The position numbers and the translations under genes are program-made. Below are positions 38,091-46,690 of a stretch of DNA of 64,000 bases, piece after piece. This DNA comes from a virus. How positions within the stretch are numbered: the stretch's first letter is position 1; each line of letters starts with the position of its first letter. The notes under the pieces were generated by a model that ran no database searches, was not told the DNA's origin, and worked only from the letters and a program-made list of their open reading frames with translations. Location: IMG/VR virus record IMGVR_UViG_3300044846_002555, positions 62,001 through 126,000 of that record; one strand, given 5' to 3'.

Positions 38091-40460
38091 ATGGATTTAT
38101 TTAATCCCCCAATCGAATTTAATTACACAATAATGATAAAAGATTTAGATATCACAAGTTTTGATAATCCTTACCTACAGATTGTATGGGAGGACTATGC
38201 TGAAAACTTTACACAAGAAAAAATAAAAAGTGTTCGTCATTACTTCCAAAAGAAGTACAACACAACCAATGTTAATGTTATTACAAAGACAAAGGTTGCT
38301 GACGACACCACACATACCGTAGACATATCCTTTAACATCTTGGATGAGAACTATCAATTAGAATTAGTTCGTTCATTCTTGGAGTCAAAAGGGAATATGG
38401 AACACTACGATGATATCTACCAACTTAATAGTATTGTAGATAACAAATTATTACAAGACCAAACCGATGTCACTCCGTTTAAGAGATGGTACATTAAGAA
38501 CATTGAGTTCTCAAACTTTTTATCCTATGGTGAGAATCAGAAGATAGATTTTGAGAAGTGTGATGGGATTACGGTTGTAGAGTCAAACCCACCTAACTTT
38601 GGGGGTAAGACAGTTCTTACTGTGGATTTACTTATGTTCTTATTTTTTAATGAGACAACCAAGACATCAAAAGCTGAGGAGATATTCAACAGATTTACTG
38701 AAAGAAACAAAGTTGCCGTAAAAGGTGAGATAACAATCGATGGTGAGGAGTACATCATATTGAGAAATATTGAGAGAAAGTTATCAAAGAAAAATGAATG
38801 GAACGTTAAAACCGAGTTGGACTTTTATAAAAGATTGTCTGATGGTAGTTTACAGAACTTCACCGGAGAACAACGAAGAGAGACCGAGGCGTTTATTAAA
38901 ACGTCAATCGGGACTAAAGAGGACTTCTTAATGACCATTTTAACAACTGCCACCAACTTGGAAGAACTAATTGATGCCAAACCTACGGCGAGGGGTCAAG
39001 TTCTTTCAAGATTTATGGGGTTGGATTTCCTTAAACGAAAAGAAGAAGCTGCCAAAGAAATTTATAGTGATTTCTCAAAAGGAATGTTATCAAACATTTA
39101 TAACTCGGAACAACTTAAAACTGACAACCAAACTAATCAAGAAACCATTGATACTCTAACGGAAACTAATGTTACGTTGGACACTCAATTGGAAGACGTT
39201 AAAGGTAGAATTGTTAAGGGTCAGGAGTATCGTGATGGATTATTAAAATCCAAACACAACATTGATAAGGAATTGACAATGGTATCTCCGGACAAAGTTC
39301 AAGAGGAGATTAATGGATTGGATTTACAAAAGGGTAAAGCCATTTCCGATAGAGATGGGGTTAAGGTTATTGAACCATCTGAATTTTACCACGAGGACAA
39401 ACACGATGAGGTAAAACAAGAGATTAAGGACTTGATTACCAAACAAGCGGAGAACAACGCAAAGATTAAAAGTATTGAAGAACTTAAGAGTTCGGTTGAT
39501 GGTGGAATCAAATGTGAACATTGTGGTATTGAACTTATGAATGCAGCTATAACCAACGCAAAAATTGGTGAACTTGCCGGGTTTATCACGCACAAAGAGG
39601 AATTGGAGGGGTTAATGAGTGAATTAACCAGCAAAGAAGAAGGTTTTGTCAATCTTAAAAAAGAGTTTGATGAGTATGAAAAAAACAAACTTATCAAAGA
39701 GAAATATGAATTAAGTGTTGAACGTTTCCAATTGATGATTGACTCATTGAAAACCAAATTGGAAAGATATTCTGAAGTTCAGGATAAGATTGTGGAAAAC
39801 AATAAGACAGACGGATTATTGATTAAAGCGGGAATCAGAATTGATGAACTTGAGGGTGAGAAAAAAACCATTGAAACTAGTATCTCAAACAATAAGTTCA
39901 CCATTAAAACTCTAACCGATAAAATTAATTCTAACTTGGAAACAATTAGAAAAATCGCAGAAGAGGCCGAAAGAGAAAGAATTTATAAAATCTATTTGGA
40001 AATCTTTGGTAAGAATGGGGTAACCAAACTTATAATGAAAACTATGATGCCACTTATTAATAGTGAACTTCAAAGATTGTTGGAAGATAGTTGTCACTTC
40101 AGATTAGAGGTTAAGATTAATGATAAGAATGAAGTTGACTTCCTTATGATTGATAATAACACTCAAGTTGAAAAACCAATGTCTTCCGGTTCAGGGTATG
40201 AAAGAACAATTGCCTCACTAGCGTTAAGAGCGGTATTAAGTAAAATCTGTTCATTACCAAGAGCAAATGTTGTTGTGTTTGATGAGGTATTCGGAAAAAT
40301 ATCCAACGACAACTTGGAGATGGTATCGGAGTTCTTCACAAAAATTAAAGAATACTTTGAAAAGATATTTGTAATCACACATAATCCACTAGTAACGAAT
40401 TGGTCGGATAATGTGGTGAGGATTAGAAAAGAAGAAAATATTAGTTATGTTTCCCAATAA
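38091..40460 (+). CDS. Recombination ATPase subunit, T4 gp46 / SbcC (Rad50) family, with N-terminal extension
   Basis: 789 residues. The Rad50-type head begins near residue 134 (IKNIEFSNFLSYGEN), with Walker A at 167-174 (PPNFGGKT; the usual first Gly/Ala is Pro), long coiled coils with a zinc hook (CEHC, Cys475/Cys478), a signature motif (MSSGSGYERTIASLALR) and Walker B (NVVVFDEVFGKIS) near residue 728. It pairs with the gp47-like nuclease to resect DNA ends. The first ~133 residues have no counterpart in T4 gp46 and look like a separate alpha/beta domain. The gene is the last of the replication operon before a new promoter. Confidence 0.85.
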   Translation: MDLFNPPIEFNYTIMIKDLDITSFDNPYLQIVWEDYAENFTQEKIKSVRHYFQKKYNTTNVNVITKTKVADDTTHTVDISFNILDENYQLELVRSFLESKGNMEHYDDIYQLNSIVDNKLLQDQTDVTPFKRWYIKNIEFSNFLSYGENQKIDFEKCDGITVVESNPPNFGGKTVLTVDLLMFLFFNETTKTSKAEEIFNRFTERNKVAVKGEITIDGEEYIILRNIERKLSKKNEWNVKTELDFYKRLSDGSLQNFTGEQRRETEAFIKTSIGTKEDFLMTILTTATNLEELIDAKPTARGQVLSRFMGLDFLKRKEEAAKEIYSDFSKGMLSNIYNSEQLKTDNQTNQETIDTLTETNVTLDTQLEDVKGRIVKGQEYRDGLLKSKHNIDKELTMVSPDKVQEEINGLDLQKGKAISDRDGVKVIEPSEFYHEDKHDEVKQEIKDLITKQAENNAKIKSIEELKSSVDGGIKCEHCGIELMNAAITNAKIGELAGFITHKEELEGLMSELTSKEEGFVNLKKEFDEYEKNKLIKEKYELSVERFQLMIDSLKTKLERYSEVQDKIVENNKTDGLLIKAGIRIDELEGEKKTIETSISNNKFTIKTLTDKINSNLETIRKIAEEAERERIYKIYLEIFGKNGVTKLIMKTMMPLINSELQRLLEDSCHFRLEVKINDKNEVDFLMIDNNTQVEKPMSSGSGYERTIASLALRAVLSKICSLPRANVVVFDEVFGKISNDNLEMVSEFFTKIKEYFEKIFVITHNPLVTNWSDNVVRIRKEENISYVSQ

Positions 40461-40464
40461 AAGT

Positions 40465-40494
40465 TTGGGGAACATAATTTTTTTATTATCTTTG
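40465..40494 (+). promoter_or_regulatory. Bacteroidota-type promoter (TTG, 19 nt, TATCTTTG)
   Basis: TTG at 40465-40467 and TATCTTTG at 40487-40494 just after the gp46-like stop. It would drive the restriction-modification-like gene at 40532 independently of the upstream operon. A 13-codon ORF (40504-40545) lies between and overlaps that gene's start. Confidence 0.7.
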
Positions 40495-40531
40495 TAACCT
40501 AATATGGAATTTAAAAACAAAACTATAGACT

Positions 40532-42988
40532 ATGACAAACACTGATAAAAGATTATCATCAATTTTAGTTGAGAAAGACGTTGAAAATATTTATCGACAA
40601 TATTTAACCAAAAAGTTTGGGGATATTATTTTTAACTCACCATTTAAATGCGATGGATATGGGGAATCCAAAAAACACAATATTAGACTTATTTGTGAAT
40701 TCAAAGATATACTTGATTTAACCCTCAGAATAAATCAAATTAAATCATTGTGTCAAGCATTATATTATATTAAAAAATTTGAAATTTCAGGTAAAATTTT
40801 ACCTTCAGTTATTTTTATTGGTGACCGAAGTAAATGTTTTGCGATTCACACTAATGAAATATTTAATTATTTAGGGATGGATTTTGATTGGTCTATTGCA
40901 CCATCTAAATCTTATACTAATATTGAATTAGTTAATTTAATGATGGTGGATGAGAAAATTAATCCACACATATTTGGTATTAAAGATATTGCAAATTGTG
41001 TTGATAAGATTAAAGACCTTAATGATGGTGTTAAGAGATTAATACCAATTACCCCACATAATGTTACCGAAGTATTTAAACACTTTGAAGATAATGTTAT
41101 TGGTACTCACAAATTAGATACTAATCAATTGGCTAATTTATTTGTACAGTTATTAGTAAATCCTGATGAAAATTATCTTCATCCAGTTGTTCGTAGAAAA
41201 ACTGTTGTGACTAAATCATTTCGTGAAGTAAATCTTAAAAATAGAGAAGTTTTTGTATCATTTTTTTCACATTTTTCTCGTGAATATACCCCAAGTCAAA
41301 AAGAACATTTAACAGCTGTTGTTGACCGTTTAGTACAAGATATAACTCGTCGTAAACAAGGTGAGTTTTTTACCCCGACTATTTGGGTAAATAAAGCTCA
41401 CGAATATATTGAGTCAGTTTATGGGGAAGATTGGAAAGAAAAATATGTGGTATGGGACCCAGCGTGGGGGACCGGTAATTTAACTCGTGATTATAGATTT
41501 AAAGAACTTTATGTGTCAACATTAAATTATAGTGATATTCAAACGGCAGAACAAATGGGTTTTAACCCGGAATCAATTAAGTTTCAGTCAGATTTTTTAA
41601 ATGATGATTACAGTTATTTACCTAAAAAATTAAAAGACTCTATAGAAGGGGGTAAACCAATTTTTATTTTATTAAATCCGCCCTATGTTGCATCAGCTAA
41701 TTTTGGGGAAAGTGATAAAAAAGGTGCGTCACAAACAGTTACAAGTATTAATATGGTTAAAGATGGGTTTGGTAAATCGTCTCAAAATTTATACGCTCAG
41801 TTCCTTTATCAAATTTATAAATTAAAGGAAAAAAATAATAATATTAATATTGGGATTTTTTCACCTTCATTATTTTTTACAGGTTCAAGTTTTAAAATGT
41901 TTAGAAAAAAATTTTTTAATGAGTTCAAATATGAAAAAGGGTTTTTATTTGATGCGTCTAATTTTGACGATGTTTCAAAAGATTGGGGGATAAATTTTGT
42001 TTTATTCAGTAGTGGTATTAATGATTCAAATATTTTTAATTTAGATACAATTAAAAAAAATAAAAATGATTTTTCATCTGAATTTAATGGTGATGAATAT
42101 TCATTAGAAGTTATTGGTGATAAGACTTTATATAATTGTGACTCAAATGTTGCGGCATCTGAGTGGGTTAGGTCTGAAATAAAAAATATTAAAACAGATT
42201 CTTCTTTACCACAATTTCAAAACGCAACTAAATTAAGAACGCAAGGAAAACTTAGTGGTGGATATATTGAAGACTCGTTAGGTTATTTTTATAATAATTC
42301 AAATAATATTGACAAGAACAGTCAGAATGTTGCTATGTGGTCGGCAGGATTTTATGCTGGTCACGGAGTATCGGTTATTAATGAAAATTTTTATAAGTGT
42401 GTTTCATTATTCGCAGCAAGAAAATTAATATCTAAAAATTGGGAAAATTCTAAAGATGAATATCTTTCACCAAATGAGAATTCGGACAATTATTTTCAAT
42501 TCAAAATTGACTCTATAGTTCATTCTTTATTTCATATACATTCTTATCAATCTAGTTTAAGACAAGTAGCACATAATGACCAATTATGGGATATTAAAAA
42601 TGAATTTTTTTGGATGAGTAAAAACGAAATGACAGGTTTTGCGAATCAAAATAATTACACTGAGTTATACAATGATGTGAGAACTGATTCGGACCGTTAT
42701 GTACACACTTTATTGTTTGGGGAAGATGGTGTTTATGAACAACTTTCAAACGAGGCTAAGGAAGTTTTAGATGCTGCGACTAATTTAGTTAGACTATCAT
42801 TCGGAATGAGAAGAAATTTTGCTGATAACACAAATTATCTTAATAGTTGGGATGCTGGTTATGCTCAACTAAAGTTACTTTGGAAAGAATATTTTCCTGA
42901 ACAATTTAAAGACTTTAGGGTAAAATATAAATTACTTGAAGATAAAATGAGACCAATGGTTTATGAATTAGGATTTTTATTACCATAA
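40532..42988 (+). CDS. Type IIG-like restriction-modification enzyme (N6-adenine methylase with N-terminal nuclease-like domain)
   Basis: 818 residues. The methylase core has motif I DPAWGTGNL (residues 309-317) and motif IV NPPY (382-385), the gamma-class N6-adenine pattern. The first ~110 residues look like a PD-(D/E)XK fold: Asp41, then CEFK (Glu56-x-Lys58), then QALYY (Gln75, Tyr78/79). Nuclease, helical connector, methylase and a C-terminal ~250-residue specificity-like region give the order of single-chain type IIG enzymes such as the Eco57I/MmeI group. It could protect phage DNA and cut rival or host DNA. If the nuclease site is inactive, it would be a plain methylase. Own promoter upstream; the next gene follows after three bases. 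Confidence 0.7.
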   Translation: MTNTDKRLSSILVEKDVENIYRQYLTKKFGDIIFNSPFKCDGYGESKKHNIRLICEFKDILDLTLRINQIKSLCQALYYIKKFEISGKILPSVIFIGDRSKCFAIHTNEIFNYLGMDFDWSIAPSKSYTNIELVNLMMVDEKINPHIFGIKDIANCVDKIKDLNDGVKRLIPITPHNVTEVFKHFEDNVIGTHKLDTNQLANLFVQLLVNPDENYLHPVVRRKTVVTKSFREVNLKNREVFVSFFSHFSREYTPSQKEHLTAVVDRLVQDITRRKQGEFFTPTIWVNKAHEYIESVYGEDWKEKYVVWDPAWGTGNLTRDYRFKELYVSTLNYSDIQTAEQMGFNPESIKFQSDFLNDDYSYLPKKLKDSIEGGKPIFILLNPPYVASANFGESDKKGASQTVTSINMVKDGFGKSSQNLYAQFLYQIYKLKEKNNNINIGIFSPSLFFTGSSFKMFRKKFFNEFKYEKGFLFDASNFDDVSKDWGINFVLFSSGINDSNIFNLDTIKKNKNDFSSEFNGDEYSLEVIGDKTLYNCDSNVAASEWVRSEIKNIKTDSSLPQFQNATKLRTQGKLSGGYIEDSLGYFYNNSNNIDKNSQNVAMWSAGFYAGHGVSVINENFYKCVSLFAARKLISKNWENSKDEYLSPNENSDNYFQFKIDSIVHSLFHIHSYQSSLRQVAHNDQLWDIKNEFFWMSKNEMTGFANQNNYTELYNDVRTDSDRYVHTLLFGEDGVYEQLSNEAKEVLDAATNLVRLSFGMRRNFADNTNYLNSWDAGYAQLKLLWKEYFPEQFKDFRVKYKLLEDKMRPMVYELGFLLP

Positions 42989-42991
42989 TTA

Positions 42992-43519
42992 ATGAAACAA
43001 CTAACATATAATAGAAAAGGGGTGTTACACACACCCCTCCTTTACTGGCAAACCGACGACAAAACTACAATCGCGATATATCAAGGAATGAGGGGTGAAA
43101 ATCCGGAACTTGATTTTATTGTAAAATATAAGGAGGATGGTAAACGATTAAGAATGCCCTCACACACTCATTGGATTGTGGATTTATTGGTTAAAGCGGA
43201 ACACAATAAAGAATTATTATTATCTTATGTTAATAATTTGATTTTAATTTATGAAAACTCTGAACCATTTAATTGTGTTGAAGAAAGAGATACTTATGAA
43301 TTAAGACATAATTATGTTATGGATTTAAGATATAATGAGTTAAATGGTTGTGGGTATTATAGTATTTCTACTTTGACGGCATTTATTGAGTTATTTTCAA
43401 TTTGTGAAAAACAAACAAGTGGGGCGTTTATGTTCAAAGGGTTACTTGAAATGGTTAAAGAATATTGTCAAGGAAAAAAAGATTTTTACCAAATAGTTGG
43501 TTATTCCAAAAGAGTTTAG
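42992..43519 (+). CDS. Hypothetical protein downstream of the type IIG-like gene
   Basis: 175 residues, no family recognised. Mixed alpha/beta composition with a histidine-containing SHTHWIVDLL segment and no membrane or export signals. It starts three bases after the restriction-modification-like gene and so is probably co-transcribed with it; whether it modulates that enzyme cannot be told. A new promoter lies across its 3' end. Confidence 0.5.
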   Translation: MKQLTYNRKGVLHTPLLYWQTDDKTTIAIYQGMRGENPELDFIVKYKEDGKRLRMPSHTHWIVDLLVKAEHNKELLLSYVNNLILIYENSEPFNCVEERDTYELRHNYVMDLRYNELNGCGYYSISTLTAFIELFSICEKQTSGAFMFKGLLEMVKEYCQGKKDFYQIVGYSKRV

Positions 43520-43527
43520 TACTTTTG
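43497..43527 (+). promoter_or_regulatory. Bacteroidota-type promoter (TTG, 20 nt, TACTTTTG)
   Basis: TTG at 43497-43499 and TACTTTTG (TAnnTTTG) at 43520-43527, overlapping the stop of the preceding gene. It would start the transcript carrying the 191-residue protein and the phage sigma factor. Confidence 0.65.
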
Positions 43528-43557
43528 TAACATAATTTAAATTTAAACGTATAACGT

Positions 43558-44133
43558 ATGGATGGTTTAACCAAATACATTTTATTTGTCTTTGCAAAAA
43601 ATGACAACCCAAAAGAATTTACAGAACAAATCGCAGAAGAATTATGTGTCATTTCCGACACACCCAATCTTAATTATTATTTCGGACCGGAGTCATCCGT
43701 GTTTACCATTTCAACATTAGATTCATATGAGGATGTAAAAGATTTTGTTGATATGATTTTAGGTGTGGGTGAAATTATGTATATATTACTACCTTTTACT
43801 CCTGACAAAATGTCATATGGATTACCTAAAAAAATATCTGAACATCTGTTTAATGATGGGATTAGTGACTTTATGTCAGGAAAATCTAACAATTCAGAGC
43901 CAAATGAATTTGAGGTACGAAAAATGATACAAGACAAAATCCGTGATACATTTAATTTAAACATTGAAAACTTTGACTTTGAATATGATGAAGATGAATG
44001 GTCTGACATTGATGAAATTAAAAATAAACAACGTAGTCCATCTTTAGATGAATTATTAGAAAAGATTAAAGAAAAGGGTTTAAATTCGCTAACTGAAAAA
44101 GAATTAATATTTTTAAACAAATACTCAAATTAA
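43558..44133 (+). CDS. Hypothetical protein with a C-terminal DUF6576-like tail
   Basis: 191 residues. The N-terminal ~100 residues look like an alpha/beta fold (YILFVFAKND ... VFTISTLDSYEDVKDFVDMI). The last ~30 residues (LDELLEKIKEKGLNSLTEKE) match the short LxxILxKIxxxGxxSLTxxE tail seen at the end of Bacteroidota rhomboid and other proteins. One base separates it from the sigma-factor ATG, so the two are coupled; an accessory or regulatory role for the sigma factor is a guess. Confidence 0.55.
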   Translation: MDGLTKYILFVFAKNDNPKEFTEQIAEELCVISDTPNLNYYFGPESSVFTISTLDSYEDVKDFVDMILGVGEIMYILLPFTPDKMSYGLPKKISEHLFNDGISDFMSGKSNNSEPNEFEVRKMIQDKIRDTFNLNIENFDFEYDEDEWSDIDEIKNKQRSPSLDELLEKIKEKGLNSLTEKELIFLNKYSN

Positions 44134-44134
44134 T

Positions 44135-44935
44135 ATGAAAGAAAAAAATTCCGGTATTCCGATTAATCAAGAAGAGATTCAATTATATCTTAAAGATATT
44201 CGTAAGATTAAAGTGATGACCCCTGAAAGAGAACGTGAGTTATCTAAATTGATTACCTCGGGTACTCTAACAGAGAACGAGATTAAGGAGATTAATAAAG
44301 AATTATTAGAAGGTAATTTACGTTTTGTAATTACCGTGGCGAAACAATATCAAAATCAAGGGTTGGATTTCCCTGATTTAATCGCTGAAGGTAATCTAGG
44401 ATTGATGAAAGCCATCAACAATTTTGATTGGTCAAAGAATTTACGTTTCATTTCTTATGCGGTGTGGTGGGTTAAACAATCAATCCTTCAATCGTTGAAT
44501 GACAATGCTCGTACAATCCGACTACCGGTTAATGTGGTTCAAGATTTACATAGAGCCAAAAAAGAAATTGAATCTAATGGTGGTAAGTTAGATGATAAGT
44601 TTCAAAACCTACCTTCAATGATTGATTTAGATATGAATATCAATGAAGATGGTGATACCCTTGTTGACGTGATTAAAAATGAAGGTGCCGATATGCCTGA
44701 TGAAGCATTTAATGGTAAAGATTTGTTGAAAGCAAAATTAATTTCATTGTTAAATGTTTTAGATGAACGTGAAAAAGTTATTGTTGAGGACTATTTCGGA
44801 TTAACCGGAACACAGAGAACCCTTGAAGATATTGGTAGTGATTTTAATCTAACCAAAGAAAGGGTTAGACAAATTAAAGAGAAAGCCTTACGAAAATTAA
44901 GGAACGACTGTTCGGTATTGTTTGATTATATGTAA
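44135..44935 (+). CDS. RNA polymerase sigma factor, RpoD-like (sigma-70 group)
   Basis: 266 residues with all core regions: region 1.2-like PINQEEIQLYLKDI, region 2 (LRFVITVAKQYQNQGLDFPD ... FISYAVWWVKQSI), region 3 (ARTIRLPVNVVQDL) and region 4 with the helix-turn-helix (TLEDIGSDFNLTKERVRQIKEKAL). The short length and the KQYQNQGL stretch match Bacteroidota primary sigma factors more than T4 gp55. It should redirect host RNA polymerase to phage promoters. It is made from a host-type promoter at 43497 and followed by a strong terminator. Its cognate promoter may be the TATTTAT(A/T) motif (inference). Confidence 0.85.
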   Translation: MKEKNSGIPINQEEIQLYLKDIRKIKVMTPERERELSKLITSGTLTENEIKEINKELLEGNLRFVITVAKQYQNQGLDFPDLIAEGNLGLMKAINNFDWSKNLRFISYAVWWVKQSILQSLNDNARTIRLPVNVVQDLHRAKKEIESNGGKLDDKFQNLPSMIDLDMNINEDGDTLVDVIKNEGADMPDEAFNGKDLLKAKLISLLNVLDEREKVIVEDYFGLTGTQRTLEDIGSDFNLTKERVRQIKEKALRKLRNDCSVLFDYM

Positions 44936-44944
44936 AAATTTTAG

Positions 44945-44976
44945 AACCTTCTATTTATTATAATAGAAGGTTTTTT
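44945..44976 (+). terminator. Rho-independent terminator after the sigma factor
   Basis: Stem AACCTTCTATT / AATAGAAGGTT with a six-base loop followed by a T run. Ends the sigma-factor transcript. Confidence 0.85.
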
Positions 44977-45005
44977 ACTTTTATGATAAAACTAAAACAA
45001 AAATT

Positions 45006-45278
45006 ATGAAAGCAATATTAAATTTTATTGATGTGTGGGGAAACAGAATCATGTTTTTCTTAATTATTATCGTGTTCTTTAAAACTTGTACCACTAATGG
45101 TAGAGTAGATAAAGTGACAAAAAAAGTTGATACTTTAGAAGTTAAAATGACTAAAGAAATCAAAATTGAAGGATTAAAATCTGAAAAAAGAATGATTCAA
45201 GCAACAGACAGAAAAATCATGGATGTTAACAGACAGACAGAAATTGATAAAGAGATAACTAAAATCACAAATGATTAA
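45006..45278 (+). CDS. Inner-membrane coiled-coil protein, spanin-like
   Basis: 90 residues: one N-terminal membrane helix (about 14-29, IMFFLIIIVFF) followed by a charged coiled coil. The topology is that of an i-spanin, and a Thr-Thr-Asn-Gly junction after the helix is shared with the protein at 47276. It overlaps the following gene by eight bases and opens the lysis region, so a role in lysis is plausible but unproven. Confidence 0.5.
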   Translation: MKAILNFIDVWGNRIMFFLIIIVFFKTCTTNGRVDKVTKKVDTLEVKMTKEIKIEGLKSEKRMIQATDRKIMDVNRQTEIDKEITKITND

Positions 45279-46059
45279 GTCAATTATAAATTGGGTTAAA
45301 GAACATCCTGTAAGAGCAATGTTCTTAATCCCGATACTTTTAGTTGCGGGTATCTCAATATCTCACGTTGTGTCTTGGTACGACTTAACAAATCCAATTA
45401 GTTGGGCGATTTACCTATCAATAGCTATTGAAGTTGGTGCTATGACCGCATTGGTTGCTGCTACAAACAGAATTAAAGGTGGTGTATGGTTTATGTTTGG
45501 ATTAGTGACCTTTATACAAATGATTGGTAATATCTTCTTTTCATTTAAAGAAATTGATGTTAACGGAGATTTATTTAAATCTTGGGTTGAACTAACGTCA
45601 CCTGTTTGGGAAATGTTAGGGTCTGATATTAATGACGTGGTTTCACAAAAAAGATGGTTAGCGTTTTTAGGAGGAGGATTACTTCCAATTATTTCACTAA
45701 CATCATTACACTTTTTTGTAAAATATGACGAATTAACTAAAGAAGGTGACGACGAAGTTAAAACCGTTGAGGTTGAAGTCATTAAGGAAGTTGAAAAAAT
45801 TGTTGAAGTTCCGGTAGAAGTTATCAAGGAAGTTGAAAAAATAGTTGAGGTCATCAAAGAAGTTGAAGTCCCGGTAGAAGTTATCAAGGAAGTTGAAAAA
45901 ATAGTTGAGGTTGAGAAGATTGTTGAAGTACCTGTTGAGGTTGTTAAAGAGATTATAGTAACCAATCAACAACCAATGAATGTTAATTACGCGGACTCGA
46001 CAACTACAACAACAACCAATGATGGTCTTGTTAGATTAAGTTATGTAAAAAACACCTAA
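45271..46059 (+). CDS. Polytopic membrane protein with C-terminal VEKIVEV repeats
   Basis: 262 residues. Residues 1-155 contain four likely membrane helices (about 15-32, 42-60, 70-88, 128-147). Residues about 165-235 are repeats of Val-Glu-Lys-Ile units like those of the protein at 35752, encoded by near-exact 60-bp repeats. A short Thr-rich tail follows. Position between a spanin-like gene and the amidase would fit a holin or lysis-timing protein, but the size and tail are not typical. Function open. Confidence 0.5.
   Translation: MIKSIINWVKEHPVRAMFLIPILLVAGISISHVVSWYDLTNPISWAIYLSIAIEVGAMTALVAATNRIKGGVWFMFGLVTFIQMIGNIFFSFKEIDVNGDLFKSWVELTSPVWEMLGSDINDVVSQKRWLAFLGGGLLPIISLTSLHFFVKYDELTKEGDDEVKTVEVEVIKEVEKIVEVPVEVIKEVEKIVEVIKEVEVPVEVIKEVEKIVEVEKIVEVPVEVVKEIIVTNQQPMNVNYADSTTTTTTNDGLVRLSYVKNT
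45811..45911 (+). repeat. 60-bp-period direct repeat in the VEK tract
   Basis: A 41-nt sequence beginning CCGGTAGAAGTTATCAAGGA at 45811 is repeated without change at 45871. Looser copies flank it. Such exact repeats allow unit gain or loss. Confidence 0.75.
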
Positions 46060-46090
46060 CATAATCAAATAAACTTTAAAGTTATAGATT

Positions 46091-46690
46091 ATGATAGACA
46101 TAATAGATGGTTTTAAACCATGTGGAAAACAAAAGAAAAAAAATCAAATAATCCTCACACATTCTTCAAGAAGTGTTGGGGATTATTTGCAATCATTAAA
46201 ACTTAGATTTAATGGTAAATTTAAACGAATACCTAATTACATCGTTACTCGAGATGGACAAATACTTCAATTATTAGGTAATAATGAACATTCAAATTAT
46301 TTTACTTCAGAGAACATAAATAGAAATTCTATCATCGTTTGTTTGGAAAATTTAGGGTGGTTAGAAAAAGAACCACTAACTAATCATTACGTTAACTGGA
46401 TTGGTGATATTTATAAAGGTAATGTGTTTGAAAAAAAATGGAGAGATTATTATTTTTGGCAACCTTACACATCCATTCAAGTTGAAAACACTTCTATTTT
46501 GTGTAGTGAGTTACTAAAAGAAATGAAAATTAAAAACCAAGTAATTGGACATAATACAAAAATAAATGGTATAGAAAGATATGACGGAATAGTTAGTAAA
46601 AGTAACTTTGACACTGATTATACAGATGTTAGTCCGGCATTTAATTTTGAAGAATTTTTAAAAAAAATAGAGCATGAGCAATTCACATGA
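46091..46690 (+). CDS. Endolysin, N-acetylmuramoyl-L-alanine amidase (Amidase_2 / PGRP fold)
   Basis: 199 residues covering the amidase fold: ILTHSS (zinc His24), IPNYIVTRDGQILQL strand pair, NSIIVCLENLG core strand, VIGHN (His154) and a DVSPAFNF end (Asp179) that correspond to zinc ligands and the closing motif of the family. It would cut the amide bond between the peptidoglycan sugar chain and stem peptide at lysis. No signal peptide, so release would need a holin. The 3' end overlaps the next gene by 17 bases. Confidence 0.75.
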   Translation: MIDIIDGFKPCGKQKKKNQIILTHSSRSVGDYLQSLKLRFNGKFKRIPNYIVTRDGQILQLLGNNEHSNYFTSENINRNSIIVCLENLGWLEKEPLTNHYVNWIGDIYKGNVFEKKWRDYYFWQPYTSIQVENTSILCSELLKEMKIKNQVIGHNTKINGIERYDGIVSKSNFDTDYTDVSPAFNFEEFLKKIEHEQFT

